Shown: positions 6,103 through 13,486 of the stretch, in pieces
Numbering within the stretch: position 1 is the first letter of the stretch
Layout of the letters: each line of letters starts with the position of its first letter
NCBI GenBank assembly: GCA_012514255.1
Contig: JAAZAP010000380.1
Coordinates: 1-13,591 of the forward strand
Source: Bacteroidales bacterium
Lineage (GTDB): Bacteria; Bacteroidota; Bacteroidia; Bacteroidales; VadinHA17
Direction: 5' to 3'
Length of the DNA stretch: 13,591 nt
The notes under the pieces: generated by a model
Seen by the model: only the letters and a program-made list of their open reading frames with translations
Told to the model about the DNA's origin: nothing
Database searches by the model: none
Made by a program: the position numbers and the translations under genes

Positions 6103-7144
6103 ATGAGAGCGATGTACCTTCTTCCGGCAATTGCTTTTTTGTCCCTTAAAATTTGCATGTTAAGCGGACAGGAAGTACTTAACCTGGAATTTCCTTCGGG
6201 AGATTTCTCTGAACAGATAAAGACTGTATCCACGGCTTCCGGTGATGTTACCGTGGTACTTAAAGTGTACAGAAACATCCCGTATGTGGCGAAGCCCGCA
6301 GACAGGGAATACCAAAGCCTGAATGTGTATGTCCCGGTCAGGCTCAATGGCCGCGCAGTTGATGCGTCCGGTGTACCGATATTATTTGATATCGCTGTCG
6401 GAGGTTATATGTCGGTCAATACTGCCAGGCTTGAAAGGACGAGCAGACGGGCAGACCTTGCCCTGGCTGCTGGTTATGTGGTTGTGGCTCCTGCCTGCCG
6501 GGGAAGGGATAACCGCGCATCCGACGGCCGGTACTTCGGCAAGGCGCCTGCAGCACTTGTTGACCTTAAAGCTGCAGTGAGGTATATACGTCATAACGCC
6601 GGAAAGATACCCGGCAACACTGACTGTATAATCTCTGTCGGATGCAGCGCCGGCGGTGCACTCTCCGCCGTACTGGGAACATCGGGAAACAGTCCCCTGT
6701 TTGAAGGTTGTCTTCAGGAGATCGGTGCTGCCGATGAAAGGGCTGCCGGCCTTCGATGACTTTCAGATGAAGCAGCCTGAGCCGTCCCTGTTCGGTAATG
6801 ACACCATCAATGCAAGACATTTCACAGACTTCAGCCTGCGCCACAGTTCGGGAGATCAATCCGCGGTAGTTGATCCCTCGCTGCAAACAGTGGTAAGCAT
6901 GATGAATGCCCTTTACTTCACGGAGCCCGGCAGGAGTGACTGCGCACCACACTGGTGGCTGCGAAACGGCACAGCTGACGTCCATACATCACAGACTGTT
7001 ATGATCAACCTTGCCACCAGGCTTCAAAATACCGGCCGGGACGTCAATGCATGGCTCTTCTGGGATGGGGGTCACTGCGCAGATGATGATCCTGAGGGGT
7101 TGATCAAATGGATAAGAGACTTATGTGGAATGAAAACAGAATGA
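6103..7144 (+). pseudogene. Subtype-B tannase-like alpha/beta-hydrolase, internally deleted and frameshifted
   Basis: Two overlapping frames together look like one secreted ester hydrolase of the bacterial tannase/feruloyl-esterase group. Frame one (ATG 6103, signal peptide to about residue 22) has NIPYVAKPADREYQSLNVYV and the nucleophile elbow GCSAGG with Ser182, then hits TGA at 6757-6759. Frame two takes over around 6733-6745 (MKGLPAFDDF...) and ends at 7144, with the acid in NGTADVH (GAC at 6977) and the His in DGGHC (CAC at 7073). Asp and His are 32 residues apart, the spacing I recall for Lactiplantibacillus plantarum tannase (Asp419/His451). Ser to Asp is only about 110 residues, against about 256 there, so the lid region is largely missing. 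A longer start at TTG 6091 is less likely. The gene is probably inactive. Confidence 0.82.
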
Positions 7145-7274
7145 CCGGGACTCACCCTGAATTTGAAACCGGAGACAGCAAAACCACGAAATGAGCTACA
7201 CTGCAATATTATCCACCACACGACTGAAGTTACGGTCACTTGAATCAGGCACCTTCTTAAGTCTGGCTATGTCA

Positions 7275-8228
7275 TCAACTCCCGGGAGACCACCTTATAA
7301 CAACCTTGCCCCGGGCGTGTCCCCCTGCAGCATACTTCATCGCTTCAGCAGTTGATTCTGCCGGGAAGTATTTCTCAATCACCGGTTTGATTACCCCGTC
7401 CGATGCAAGGTTCAGCAGGTATCCAAGGTCGTTGGTGTCCGTTTTTGCAGCCAGGAAAAGCATCTTCTTCCTTCCCAGGGATAAAGGCTTCCCGATCACA
7501 ATGGCCTTGAAGATCTGTGACATGGCTCCTCCGACCAGGACATACCTTCCATCGGGCTTAAGTGCCTTCCGGCACTTCAGAAGAGAATAATTCCCGTTAA
7601 CGGCCACAATCAGGTCATATTTCCTGTTTCCCGCCGCAAAATCCTCCTTTGTGTAGTCAATCACACGGTCTGCGCCAAGCAATTGCGACTGTTCCATGTT
7701 CCGGGTGCTGCAGACGGCAGTTATCACCGCGCCGAAATGCCTGGCATGCTGAATGGTCATTGTCCCCACGCCGCCGCTGCTTCCCAGTATCAGCACCTCC
7801 TGCCCTTTCTGAATGTTTCCCTTGTTCCTCAGCACCTGCAAAGCGGTCATCGAGGCCATGGGCAAAGCTGCCGCCTCTTCAAATGAAAGGCCAGCAGGCT
7901 TGGGGGCAAGGGCTCTCTCTGTCGCAAGGGCGAAATCGGCAAAACCTCCGAACCCGCAGGCTGACAGCTCCCCCACCACCTCATCACCAGGCCTGAACAG
8001 GGTCACATTTTTACCGGCTGATTCAACAACACCCGAGATGTCTGCCCCGAAGATCTTCCGGGCAGGAATCATTCCCATCTTCATTGAGCGGTAGTCCGCC
8101 GCATTGATCGAGGCCGCCCGGATCCTGACCAGCACCTCGTCATCCTTCGGAACAGGCTTCTCAACATCGCTATAAACAAGCCTTTCCGGCTTTTTCGATT
8201 TGTTATATACAACCGCTTTCATACACAT
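7275..8228 (-). CDS. MDR-family NAD(P)-dependent oxidoreductase (quinone-oxidoreductase-like)
   Basis: This 317-residue medium-chain dehydrogenase/reductase has a GroES-like N-terminal domain (about 1-120, with GADISGVVESAGKNV at 61-75 and PGDEVVG at 80-86). A nucleotide-binding Rossmann domain follows, with GSSGGVG at 149-155. The structural and catalytic zinc ligands of alcohol dehydrogenases are absent, as in zeta-crystallin/quinone reductases and enoyl reductases. It should reduce an activated C=C or quinone with NAD(P)H in the cytoplasm. Two starts are possible, ATG 8228 and ATG 8222 (MKAVVY). The second gives the commoner N-terminus. It begins 3 bases after the stop of the 4-TM gene, so the two form an operon. 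The tail WSPGS after GKVVIR is slightly longer than usual. Confidence 0.92.
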   Translation of the reverse strand: MCMKAVVYNKSKKPERLVYSDVEKPVPKDDEVLVRIRAASINAADYRSMKMGMIPARKIFGADISGVVESAGKNVTLFRPGDEVVGELSACGFGGFADFALATERALAPKPAGLSFEEAAALPMASMTALQVLRNKGNIQKGQEVLILGSSGGVGTMTIQHARHFGAVITAVCSTRNMEQSQLLGADRVIDYTKEDFAAGNRKYDLIVAVNGNYSLLKCRKALKPDGRYVLVGGAMSQIFKAIVIGKPLSLGRKKMLFLAAKTDTNDLGYLLNLASDGVIKPVIEKYFPAESTAEAMKYAAGGHARGKVVIRWSPGS

Positions 8229-8231
8229 GAG

Positions 8232-8642
8232 CTACGCCGCTTTCGGCTTTCCCCAGGTAAGCACGATGATCATCCCCACAACTGCCATGACCACTGCACT
8301 CGCCAGGATCTCCACTACTACCGGCAACAGCGATTTGTACATTGTTGTCATTGAGTAAAGGGAGAGATCGATTGTAGCCGTGAAGAGAGCTCCGAACAGC
8401 GCCCCGATCTTCAGTCCGTCAACAATTCCACGGGCCCCTGACCATTTCAGGAACAGAGCCAGAAACAATGCGATAAGGAGATTTGACGCGATCATTGCCC
8501 ACCAGACCATATCCCCTTCCGGACGATTGGCACATGTGTTTGTCATTGGAGAAAAGAAGTTGTAAAGCAGCACCCCGTAAACGAGCCAGCCAATGAGGAA
8601 GTAAGCTATCCCCCCGAATAAAGTACCCCTTAGGATTTTCAT
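8232..8642 (-). CDS. Four-helix membrane protein of unknown function
   Basis: This 136-residue inner-membrane protein has four predicted helices (about 7-27, 45-65, 72-95, 105-128) and a short basic C-terminus (GKPKAA). Polar residues in or near helices (NRPEGDMVWWAM 39-50, IDLSLYSMTTMY 91-102) look conserved in style, resembling a small family common in Bacteroidota. I cannot give a reliable family name. It is the first gene of a minus-strand pair with the MDR oxidoreductase and diverges from the AhpD-like gene. The pairing may mean a linked role, but nothing in the sequence shows one. Confidence 0.8.
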   Translation of the reverse strand: MKILRGTLFGGIAYFLIGWLVYGVLLYNFFSPMTNTCANRPEGDMVWWAMIASNLLIALFLALFLKWSGARGIVDGLKIGALFGALFTATIDLSLYSMTTMYKSLLPVVVEILASAVVMAVVGMIIVLTWGKPKAA

Positions 8643-8750
8643 GATCAGTGTTTTTTAGGTTAACGGTACAATTTATTAAAATTATAAAACAATCCTCTGG
8701 TCAGCAGTCTGTATTTCAGGGCAGGATTTCTGAAACTGGATATTAAAGGT

Positions 8751-8758
8751 TACTTTTG
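8751..8758 (+). promoter_or_regulatory. Candidate -7 element (TACTTTTG) that decides the start of the next gene
   Basis: This is an exact TAnnTTTG match with TTTCTG at 8727-8732 in the -33 position, 18 bases between. Transcription would begin about 8762-8766. That excludes the TTG at 8756, which lies within the element, as a start codon and supports ATG 8795. Confidence 0.55.
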
Positions 8759-8794
8759 CTTTCACGCCGAAGACATATCAGGATACAGACAATA

Positions 8795-9412
8795 ATGATA
8801 AAGCGAATAAAAATTCCGGAAAAGATCAGTACCAGGACCGAATACAAGAGGAAATTCACCCCGGGGGAGATGTACCGTGCCTTTGTCCTCCTTCCCGGTG
8901 CAATTGGCAGGATGATATACAACGGCAGGAAGAAGCTTGTCAGCCGTGAGTTCATCGAAAGGATTCAGCTTGCTGTAACCGAAGTGAATGGTTGTGCTGC
9001 CTGTTCATACGCTCATACCTACATGGCCATCAAACAGGGAATGAGCAATGAGGAGATCCACAGTTTTCTGAGTGGCGACGGAGGATTCATTAAGCCTGAG
9101 GAAGCCAGGGCGATAGTTTTTGCACAACATTATGCTGACAACCGCGGATCCCCGGAGAAGGATGCATATGAAAGCCTGATAAGCGAGTACGGCGAAAAGA
9201 GAGCACGCGTAATCCTTGCAGCAGCACGGCTGATGCATGCAGGCAACATTTACGGTATCCCGTACAGCGCTTTCATCTCCAGGCTCAGGGGCAGGCCATA
9301 CAGGGAGAGCACCCTGGTCTACGAACTGGGCATGCAGCTCTCCGGAATAGTGCTGCTCCCTGTAGCCCTGGTCCACGGCCTGCTGAAGACCATGTCATCC
9401 GGCAGACGGTGA
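8795..9412 (+). CDS. Carboxymuconolactone decarboxylase / AhpD-like protein
   Basis: This 205-residue protein has the AhpD-type core: helix EFIERIQLAVTEVNGCAACSYAH with the CxxC pair Cys67/Cys70 and His74. In AhpD this motif carries the thiol-disulphide relay that reduces a peroxiredoxin. In the wider family many members have unknown peroxidase-like roles. The rest is helical. A hydrophobic stretch near the C-terminus (about 182-200, GMQLSGIVLLPVALVHGLL) could be a membrane or dimer helix. No peroxiredoxin gene is adjacent. ATG 8795 is preferred over TTG 8756 because the latter lies in a promoter element. It is divergent from the 4-TM/MDR operon and convergent with the methyltransferase. Confidence 0.88.
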   Translation: MIKRIKIPEKISTRTEYKRKFTPGEMYRAFVLLPGAIGRMIYNGRKKLVSREFIERIQLAVTEVNGCAACSYAHTYMAIKQGMSNEEIHSFLSGDGGFIKPEEARAIVFAQHYADNRGSPEKDAYESLISEYGEKRARVILAAARLMHAGNIYGIPYSAFISRLRGRPYRESTLVYELGMQLSGIVLLPVALVHGLLKTMSSGRR

Positions 9413-9453
9413 AAACTAATCAGATGCTGGCTGTCTGCCTTGCCTGAAGAAAA

Positions 9454-9921
9454 TCAGTTCTTTTTCCCGATATAGAAGACGTAACCATAATAATCCTTGT
9501 ATTTCGAGTAGAGTACGGCCTCGCGCCTCTCGTTTTCAACAAGTTCTTCGGCGGCCCGGTTGCCCCTGTGCTTCTCCAGGAACAACTCCTGCGCCTTCCC
9601 CTGCAGCACATAAAAATGCTCTGTCCAGCAGTTTTCCGGCAGGATGAAAGATGCCACGGGAATAAAGCCTGCTTTCTGCAACACTGCAACCTTGTTGGGA
9701 ATGGTATCTATTTCAGCATAGGCGTCAAGCCAGAAGGTATTGATCTCCTCCGGCCTCTCTTCCGTAAACCAGGAGGCCTCCGTGACTGCCACGTAACCGC
9801 CAGGCTTCAGAAATTTCCGCCAATAGTTCAGTCCCTTTTCAAAGCCAATATTGTAGATGGCACCTTCAGACCAGATAAGGTCAAAATCGAAATCGTGAAT
9901 TGATTTATTTTCGTTACTCAT
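9454..9921 (-). CDS. Class I SAM-methyltransferase fragment lacking the N-terminal SAM-binding half
   Basis: The 155 residues match the C-terminal part of a class I methyltransferase: FDLIWSEGAIYNIGFEKGL (13-31, around motifs II/III) and KPGGYVAVTEASWF (39-52), ending in KYKDYYGYVFYIGKK. Relatives I know of have about 250 residues, with motif I (GxGxG) and the acidic motif in front of DLIW. Here the frame starts at ATG 9921, only 13 residues before DLIW, and is closed by TAA ten codons upstream of that ATG. Motif I is not found upstream on the minus strand. It is therefore probably a 5'-truncated gene, likely inactive on its own, though the remaining frame is intact. A relic of a sister copy lies at 5866-5960. 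If still expressed, it cannot bind SAM in the usual way. Confidence 0.8.
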   Translation of the reverse strand: MSNENKSIHDFDFDLIWSEGAIYNIGFEKGLNYWRKFLKPGGYVAVTEASWFTEERPEEINTFWLDAYAEIDTIPNKVAVLQKAGFIPVASFILPENCWTEHFYVLQGKAQELFLEKHRGNRAAEELVENERREAVLYSKYKDYYGYVFYIGKKN

Positions 9922-10140
9922 GGCTATATTATAAAATCCAATGATTTAAGACAATGTGAAATTACACTTTTTCTGATACAGGTACCTGAGATACCGGGCA
10001 GGTATGCATACTGTTGCAGGACCGCGAAGTAATCAAATACTGGACCTGTTAACATACAGTTAATGGTTCTGTAAATGCTATAAAATTCTTAATATTGGAT
10101 ATTATTTCCCGTTTGCTGATCAAATCTTCGATATCGTAAT

Positions 10141-11268
10141 ATGGATATTATCCTTGCAATAGGGAGTTTTAATGCCTTCTTTTTTGCCTTTTTGCTGTTA
10201 ACAAAGGCAGACAAACATTTACCGGACAGAATTCTGATTGCCTGGATGATAGTGTTCGGACTGAATTTCTTATCCGGGTTTTTTTCTGTTAAGGGCTTGT
10301 TTAATGCCTCGTTCATTCCTGGAATTATGGCGTCACTCCTCTTCGTATGTCATTTCCCGTTTCTGTTCGTATATGCAAAATCACTGGCAATTCGCGATTA
10401 CTCGCTTATGCCGAAAAAGGTGGTTCATCTCTTGCCATTCCTTTTGATGGCAATCAGTGTACTTCCCCTTTTACTCCTGAATCCTTCCGAGCAGTCACAG
10501 GTTCCATACAGCTCCGGGGAGTATATGCCACTGGTAGCACTCCCAATGCTGGTTCTGGTGATAACTTCCGCTGCCTATCTGTGGGCAACGCATCAAACTA
10601 TACGGAAGCACAGAAGAGCAATCAGAGAAACATTTTCCTTCGAGGAGAAGATTACTCTGACCTGGATCCAGGCAATAGTATACGGTTTCACCGGCCTCTT
10701 CTTGCTGATCCTGATTGTTTTCACCATGCTCAGCATAAGACGACTGAATGTTGCCATCACAGATTATATTCTCTTTGCCGGCCTGGTGACAATCATCATC
10801 TTTATTGGATTCAGGGGCTATAAACAAGGAAGGGTTTATACATCTGAAAGATCAGACAAGAATCAAAATATTATTGATGTACAGGATTTTGAAGACAAGA
10901 GTGTTGCCAGAACTGACATCCCTGATGCTGATGAGCTGCTTAACTCGCTGCAGTCGTTAATGAAAACTGATAAACCATACCTTGATCCGGAATTGACAAT
11001 CTATACGTTGGCAAAGCTGTTGGATATACCATCACATCAACTTTCACGACTTCTAAACAACCATCTTAACCAATCTTTTTTCGAGTTTGTAAACCGGTAC
11101 AGGGTTGATGAGTTCAGGTCTCTTCTGCTCATGCCCAGGTACAGGCACTACTCGATCCTTGCCATAGCTCTGGAAGCAGGATTCAATTCAAAAGCGTCAT
11201 TTAACAGGATATTTAAAAATATAACCAAACTCACTCCTACTGAATATAAAAAGAGAGTCGCCTCATAA
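10141..11268 (+). CDS. Membrane-anchored AraC-family transcriptional regulator (7-TM sensor)
   Basis: This 375-residue one-component regulator has seven hydrophobic segments at about 2-20, 30-50, 59-82, 94-114, 130-150, 177-198 and 207-226. A cytoplasmic linker (227-265) leads to a C-terminal AraC/XylS DNA-binding domain (about 270-375). The first helix-turn-helix is around 287-306 (TLAKLLDIPSHQLSRLL) and the second around 338-362 (AIALEAGFNSKASFNRIF), followed by the family signature LTPTEY (364-369). The membrane half presumably senses an envelope or membrane signal, which cannot be identified. It lies just upstream of the DUF6064/FMN/CPBP gene set and of two direct repeats. That makes it the best candidate to control the set, although this is inference from position. 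Confidence 0.92.
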   Translation: MDIILAIGSFNAFFFAFLLLTKADKHLPDRILIAWMIVFGLNFLSGFFSVKGLFNASFIPGIMASLLFVCHFPFLFVYAKSLAIRDYSLMPKKVVHLLPFLLMAISVLPLLLLNPSEQSQVPYSSGEYMPLVALPMLVLVITSAAYLWATHQTIRKHRRAIRETFSFEEKITLTWIQAIVYGFTGLFLLILIVFTMLSIRRLNVAITDYILFAGLVTIIIFIGFRGYKQGRVYTSERSDKNQNIIDVQDFEDKSVARTDIPDADELLNSLQSLMKTDKPYLDPELTIYTLAKLLDIPSHQLSRLLNNHLNQSFFEFVNRYRVDEFRSLLLMPRYRHYSILAIALEAGFNSKASFNRIFKNITKLTPTEYKKRVAS

Positions 11269-11272
11269 CCAG

Positions 11273-11293
11273 ATTCCTGGGAATGATTTTTTT
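11273..11293 (+). terminator. Possible weak terminator after the regulator gene
   Basis: A short palindrome (ATTCC at 11273-11277 with GGAAT at 11280-11284) is followed, after GA, by seven T residues (11287-11293). The stem is only 4-5 bp, so efficiency would be low. Confidence 0.35.
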
Positions 11294-11330
11294 CACTAAT
11301 GCAACTTACTATCTGTCTGTCTGTTACCGT

Positions 11331-11372
11331 AAGTTGAGACGTCTCCTTGTCTCATGTTCAGAAGTTGAGACG
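11331..11372 (+). promoter_or_regulatory. Pair of 11-bp direct repeats, candidate activator binding sites
   Basis: AAGTTGAGACG occurs at 11331-11341 and again, identically, at 11362-11372. The start-to-start distance is 31 bp, close to three helical turns. Between and around them are reverse-oriented copies of the core (GTCTC at 11341-11345 and 11349-11353), so repeat one overlaps the perfect palindrome GAGACGTCTC (11336-11345). The second repeat lies where the -33 region of the following promoter should be. Confidence 0.6.
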
Positions 11373-11392
11373 ACGGCAATAACTGCCTCCTG

Positions 11393-11400
11393 TACATTTG
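11393..11400 (+). promoter_or_regulatory. Candidate -7 element (TACATTTG) of the DUF6064 operon
   Basis: This is an exact TAnnTTTG match 36 bases before ATG 11436. The only nearby TTG (11365-11367, within repeat two) is about 4 bases too far upstream for a good -33 box, as expected of a promoter that needs an activator. A purine-rich AAAAAAAGGGACAC precedes the ATG. Confidence 0.55.
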
Positions 11401-11435
11401 TCCCGAAAACCTGAATTAACAAAAAAAGGGACACA

Positions 11436-12098
11436 ATGAACACAACAGTAGATGACATATTGGCAGGTAGTGAGTTCTTCAATACAGAATATCTGCCCTA
11501 TTCGTGGCTTATTCCTGCAATACTATTTATTATAGCCATTGGTCTGACAGGATATAGTTTCAGATATCCGGGCATTAAGAGCAGCACCGCACTTAAATTG
11601 TTTCTGGCGCTTGTATACCTGTTCTCAGGTCTGAGTGTGTGGCTGGGCATGCAACACACTGATATGAAAGCGGCCATATCAGGAACAAGTATACTGTGGA
11701 TATATGGAATATTATTTCTCCTTGATGCTTTGTGGTGGAAGAAGATCATCTTCAGGATACCAGGGCAAATTGATCTGAGGATAACAATGATACTTCTGAT
11801 ATTACTCGGGGTATTTTACCCGGTTACCGAGATATCCTTCGGGTATTACTGGCCCCGTATGGTCCTCTTCGGTTCCGAGTGCCCCACCACAACCTTTGTG
11901 CTGGGCCTGTTAACAGGCTCACTGCCAAATACCAACAAATGGATCCTTGGAATACTCGCTACCAATGCTGTAATGGTCGGCGGGTATGTTGGCCTCAACG
12001 GCTTTTTGGTTGACGCCATCACATACTTCCCCGCCGGAATCCTGGGATGGATAATGATGATCCGCTATTGGAAAACAACTAAAATAACAACGACATGA
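11436..12098 (+). CDS. DUF6064 family membrane protein
   Basis: This 220-residue inner-membrane protein has about six to seven helices. The stretch YPVTEISFGYYWPRMVLFGS followed by ECPTTTFVLGLL (128-159) matches what I know of DUF6064, whose hallmark is a PxxPLFG.APCPTTIFTLGLL-like segment between helices. The function of the family is unknown. There is one His and one Cys (Cys149 in the hallmark), so haem or Fe-S binding by conserved His/Cys sets is unlikely. The next gene starts inside its stop codon (ATGA at 12095-12098), showing translational coupling with the FMN-binding lipoprotein. The C-terminus is short, basic and Thr-rich (YWKTTKITTT). Confidence 0.85.
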   Translation: MNTTVDDILAGSEFFNTEYLPYSWLIPAILFIIAIGLTGYSFRYPGIKSSTALKLFLALVYLFSGLSVWLGMQHTDMKAAISGTSILWIYGILFLLDALWWKKIIFRIPGQIDLRITMILLILLGVFYPVTEISFGYYWPRMVLFGSECPTTTFVLGLLTGSLPNTNKWILGILATNAVMVGGYVGLNGFLVDAITYFPAGILGWIMMIRYWKTTKITTT

Positions 12099-12514
12099 AA
12101 GCAAAAATGACTCCTTTCCACGTAATTATCATGATCATCGCTGTGCAGATGACCTATGGATGCCAGAAGATCAACAGTGAACATGATGAAGCTATGAGCC
12201 TTGAGATAAAAGATATCGACTTCACATCGCTGAAGGAAGGCACGTACAACGGATACTACGCCGGAGGAATGCAAGGATGGCGCGAGAACGAGTGCATGGT
12301 TACGGTGAATGCAATTTCCAATGACTCAGGTAAAGTTACAGAAATTAAGCTGATCAGAAGTGTTGAAGACCGGGAGCAGTCCTTCTTCGATGAATTGTAC
12401 AGAAGAGTGATTGAAAAACAATCACTTCAGGTTGACGTGATCAGCGGGGCAACCCTGACCTCTAAGGCACATCTGAAGTCTATTGAAGATGCCCTGCTGA
12501 AGGCTGAGAGGTAA
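12095..12514 (+). CDS. FMN-binding domain lipoprotein (ApbE-type flavinylation motif)
   Basis: This 139-residue protein has an N-terminal hydrophobic segment ending in MTYGC, a lipobox-like site with Cys23. The short FMN-binding domain (about 45-137) is of the kind found in NqrC and RnfG: DGxYxG-like start EGTYNGYYAGGMQG (48-61), central strands VTVNAISNDSGKVTEIKLI (69-87), and DVISGATLTSKA (114-125). Thr120 in D-x-x-S-G-A-T is the expected residue to which ApbE attaches FMN by a phosphoester bond. It would therefore be a small flavin carrier on the outer face of the inner membrane or in the periplasm. No ApbE, Rnf or Nqr gene is in the window. Its ATGA overlap with the DUF6064 gene suggests the two act together. 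Confidence 0.88.
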   Translation: MKAKMTPFHVIIMIIAVQMTYGCQKINSEHDEAMSLEIKDIDFTSLKEGTYNGYYAGGMQGWRENECMVTVNAISNDSGKVTEIKLIRSVEDREQSFFDELYRRVIEKQSLQVDVISGATLTSKAHLKSIEDALLKAER

Positions 12515-12536
12515 CAATGATTAAAATAATACCGGG

Positions 12537-13424
12537 ATGAAAAAATTAATAAAAAACAATCCATTACCCGCCTATTTCCTGCTTACTTTCATCGTTTCGT
12601 GGAGCGGGATACTGATAGTCGCTCTGTTCACTGGTATGCCCGCAACCAGTAATTTCTTCAACAGCAAAGGCCCGGCAGCCCTGATTCCAACACTGCTGGG
12701 TCCGCCTGTAGTTGGCCTGTTGATGACTGGCATATGTCATGGAAGGGATGGGCTTTATAACCTTAAGTCGAGATTCCTCAATTGGAGAATGAATATTGCC
12801 TGGTATCTTATGGCAATGCTGGCTGTACCTGTCGCACTGTCAGCAATACTGCTTGTACTTAGTTCATTTTCTGACGTTTATACCCCAAAGATAATTACGG
12901 AAGGAAACCGTCTGAGTCTGGTTATTACAGGCATTCTGACAGGTCTGCTGGGAGGAGGTCTTTTTGAGGAGGTAGGCTGGACTGGCTTTGCCGTCCCGGA
13001 ACTGAGAAAGAAATACAATATCACAGACACCGGCCTCATCCTTGGATTATTCTGGGGACTATGGCATTTCCTGCCTGTCTGGTGGGGCAGCGGTGACATA
13101 AACGGGAAAACAGACTGGATACTGTTTTTGCCCGGACTCTTCTCCCACTATGCCGTGCTCATGCCATTCAGGGTGATTCTTGTCTGGCTTCATGACCGCA
13201 CTCAAAGCCTTATCCCGGTCATTCTGATGCATGCAAGCCTGACAGCCTTCATTCTTTTTGTGCTCAATATATCAGCAACAGGACTGCCTCTGTTCGTGTA
13301 CAATGCCTGTTTTTCTGGTGTATTGTTTATTGCAGTTGCCATTATTACAGCAACAGACCGCAAGACCGGGTCAAAACCCTCCGGGTCACTACAACAAAAA
13401 GGATCAATCCAAAATGTAATGTAA
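12537..13424 (+). CDS. CPBP-family intramembrane glutamic protease homologue
   Basis: This 295-residue membrane protein has about eight helices and the CPBP (Abi/Rce1-like) motifs: EEVGWTG (144-150), WGLWHFLP (173-180) and MHASLTA (231-237). Glu144, Glu145, His177 and His232 occupy the catalytic positions. Two departures are visible: the Arg of EExxxR is Thr149, and the Phe of FxxxH is Trp173. It may still cleave membrane or prenylated substrates, or may have become a non-proteolytic member. It starts 22 bases after the FMN-lipoprotein stop, in the same direction, and is probably the third gene of that operon. The tail after residue 278 is hydrophilic and looks unstructured. Confidence 0.88.
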   Translation: MKKLIKNNPLPAYFLLTFIVSWSGILIVALFTGMPATSNFFNSKGPAALIPTLLGPPVVGLLMTGICHGRDGLYNLKSRFLNWRMNIAWYLMAMLAVPVALSAILLVLSSFSDVYTPKIITEGNRLSLVITGILTGLLGGGLFEEVGWTGFAVPELRKKYNITDTGLILGLFWGLWHFLPVWWGSGDINGKTDWILFLPGLFSHYAVLMPFRVILVWLHDRTQSLIPVILMHASLTAFILFVLNISATGLPLFVYNACFSGVLFIAVAIITATDRKTGSKPSGSLQQKGSIQNVM

Positions 13425-13486
13425 TATTCCGAACAATTTTTATAAGTTTATAGCCAATTTGCTAAACCCCTTTAATAAGATTAACC

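Noticed and set aside
11311..11324. CTGT x3 microsatellite between the regulator and the DUF6064 operon
   Set aside because: Only three units, upstream of the likely operator. Too short to propose phase variation.
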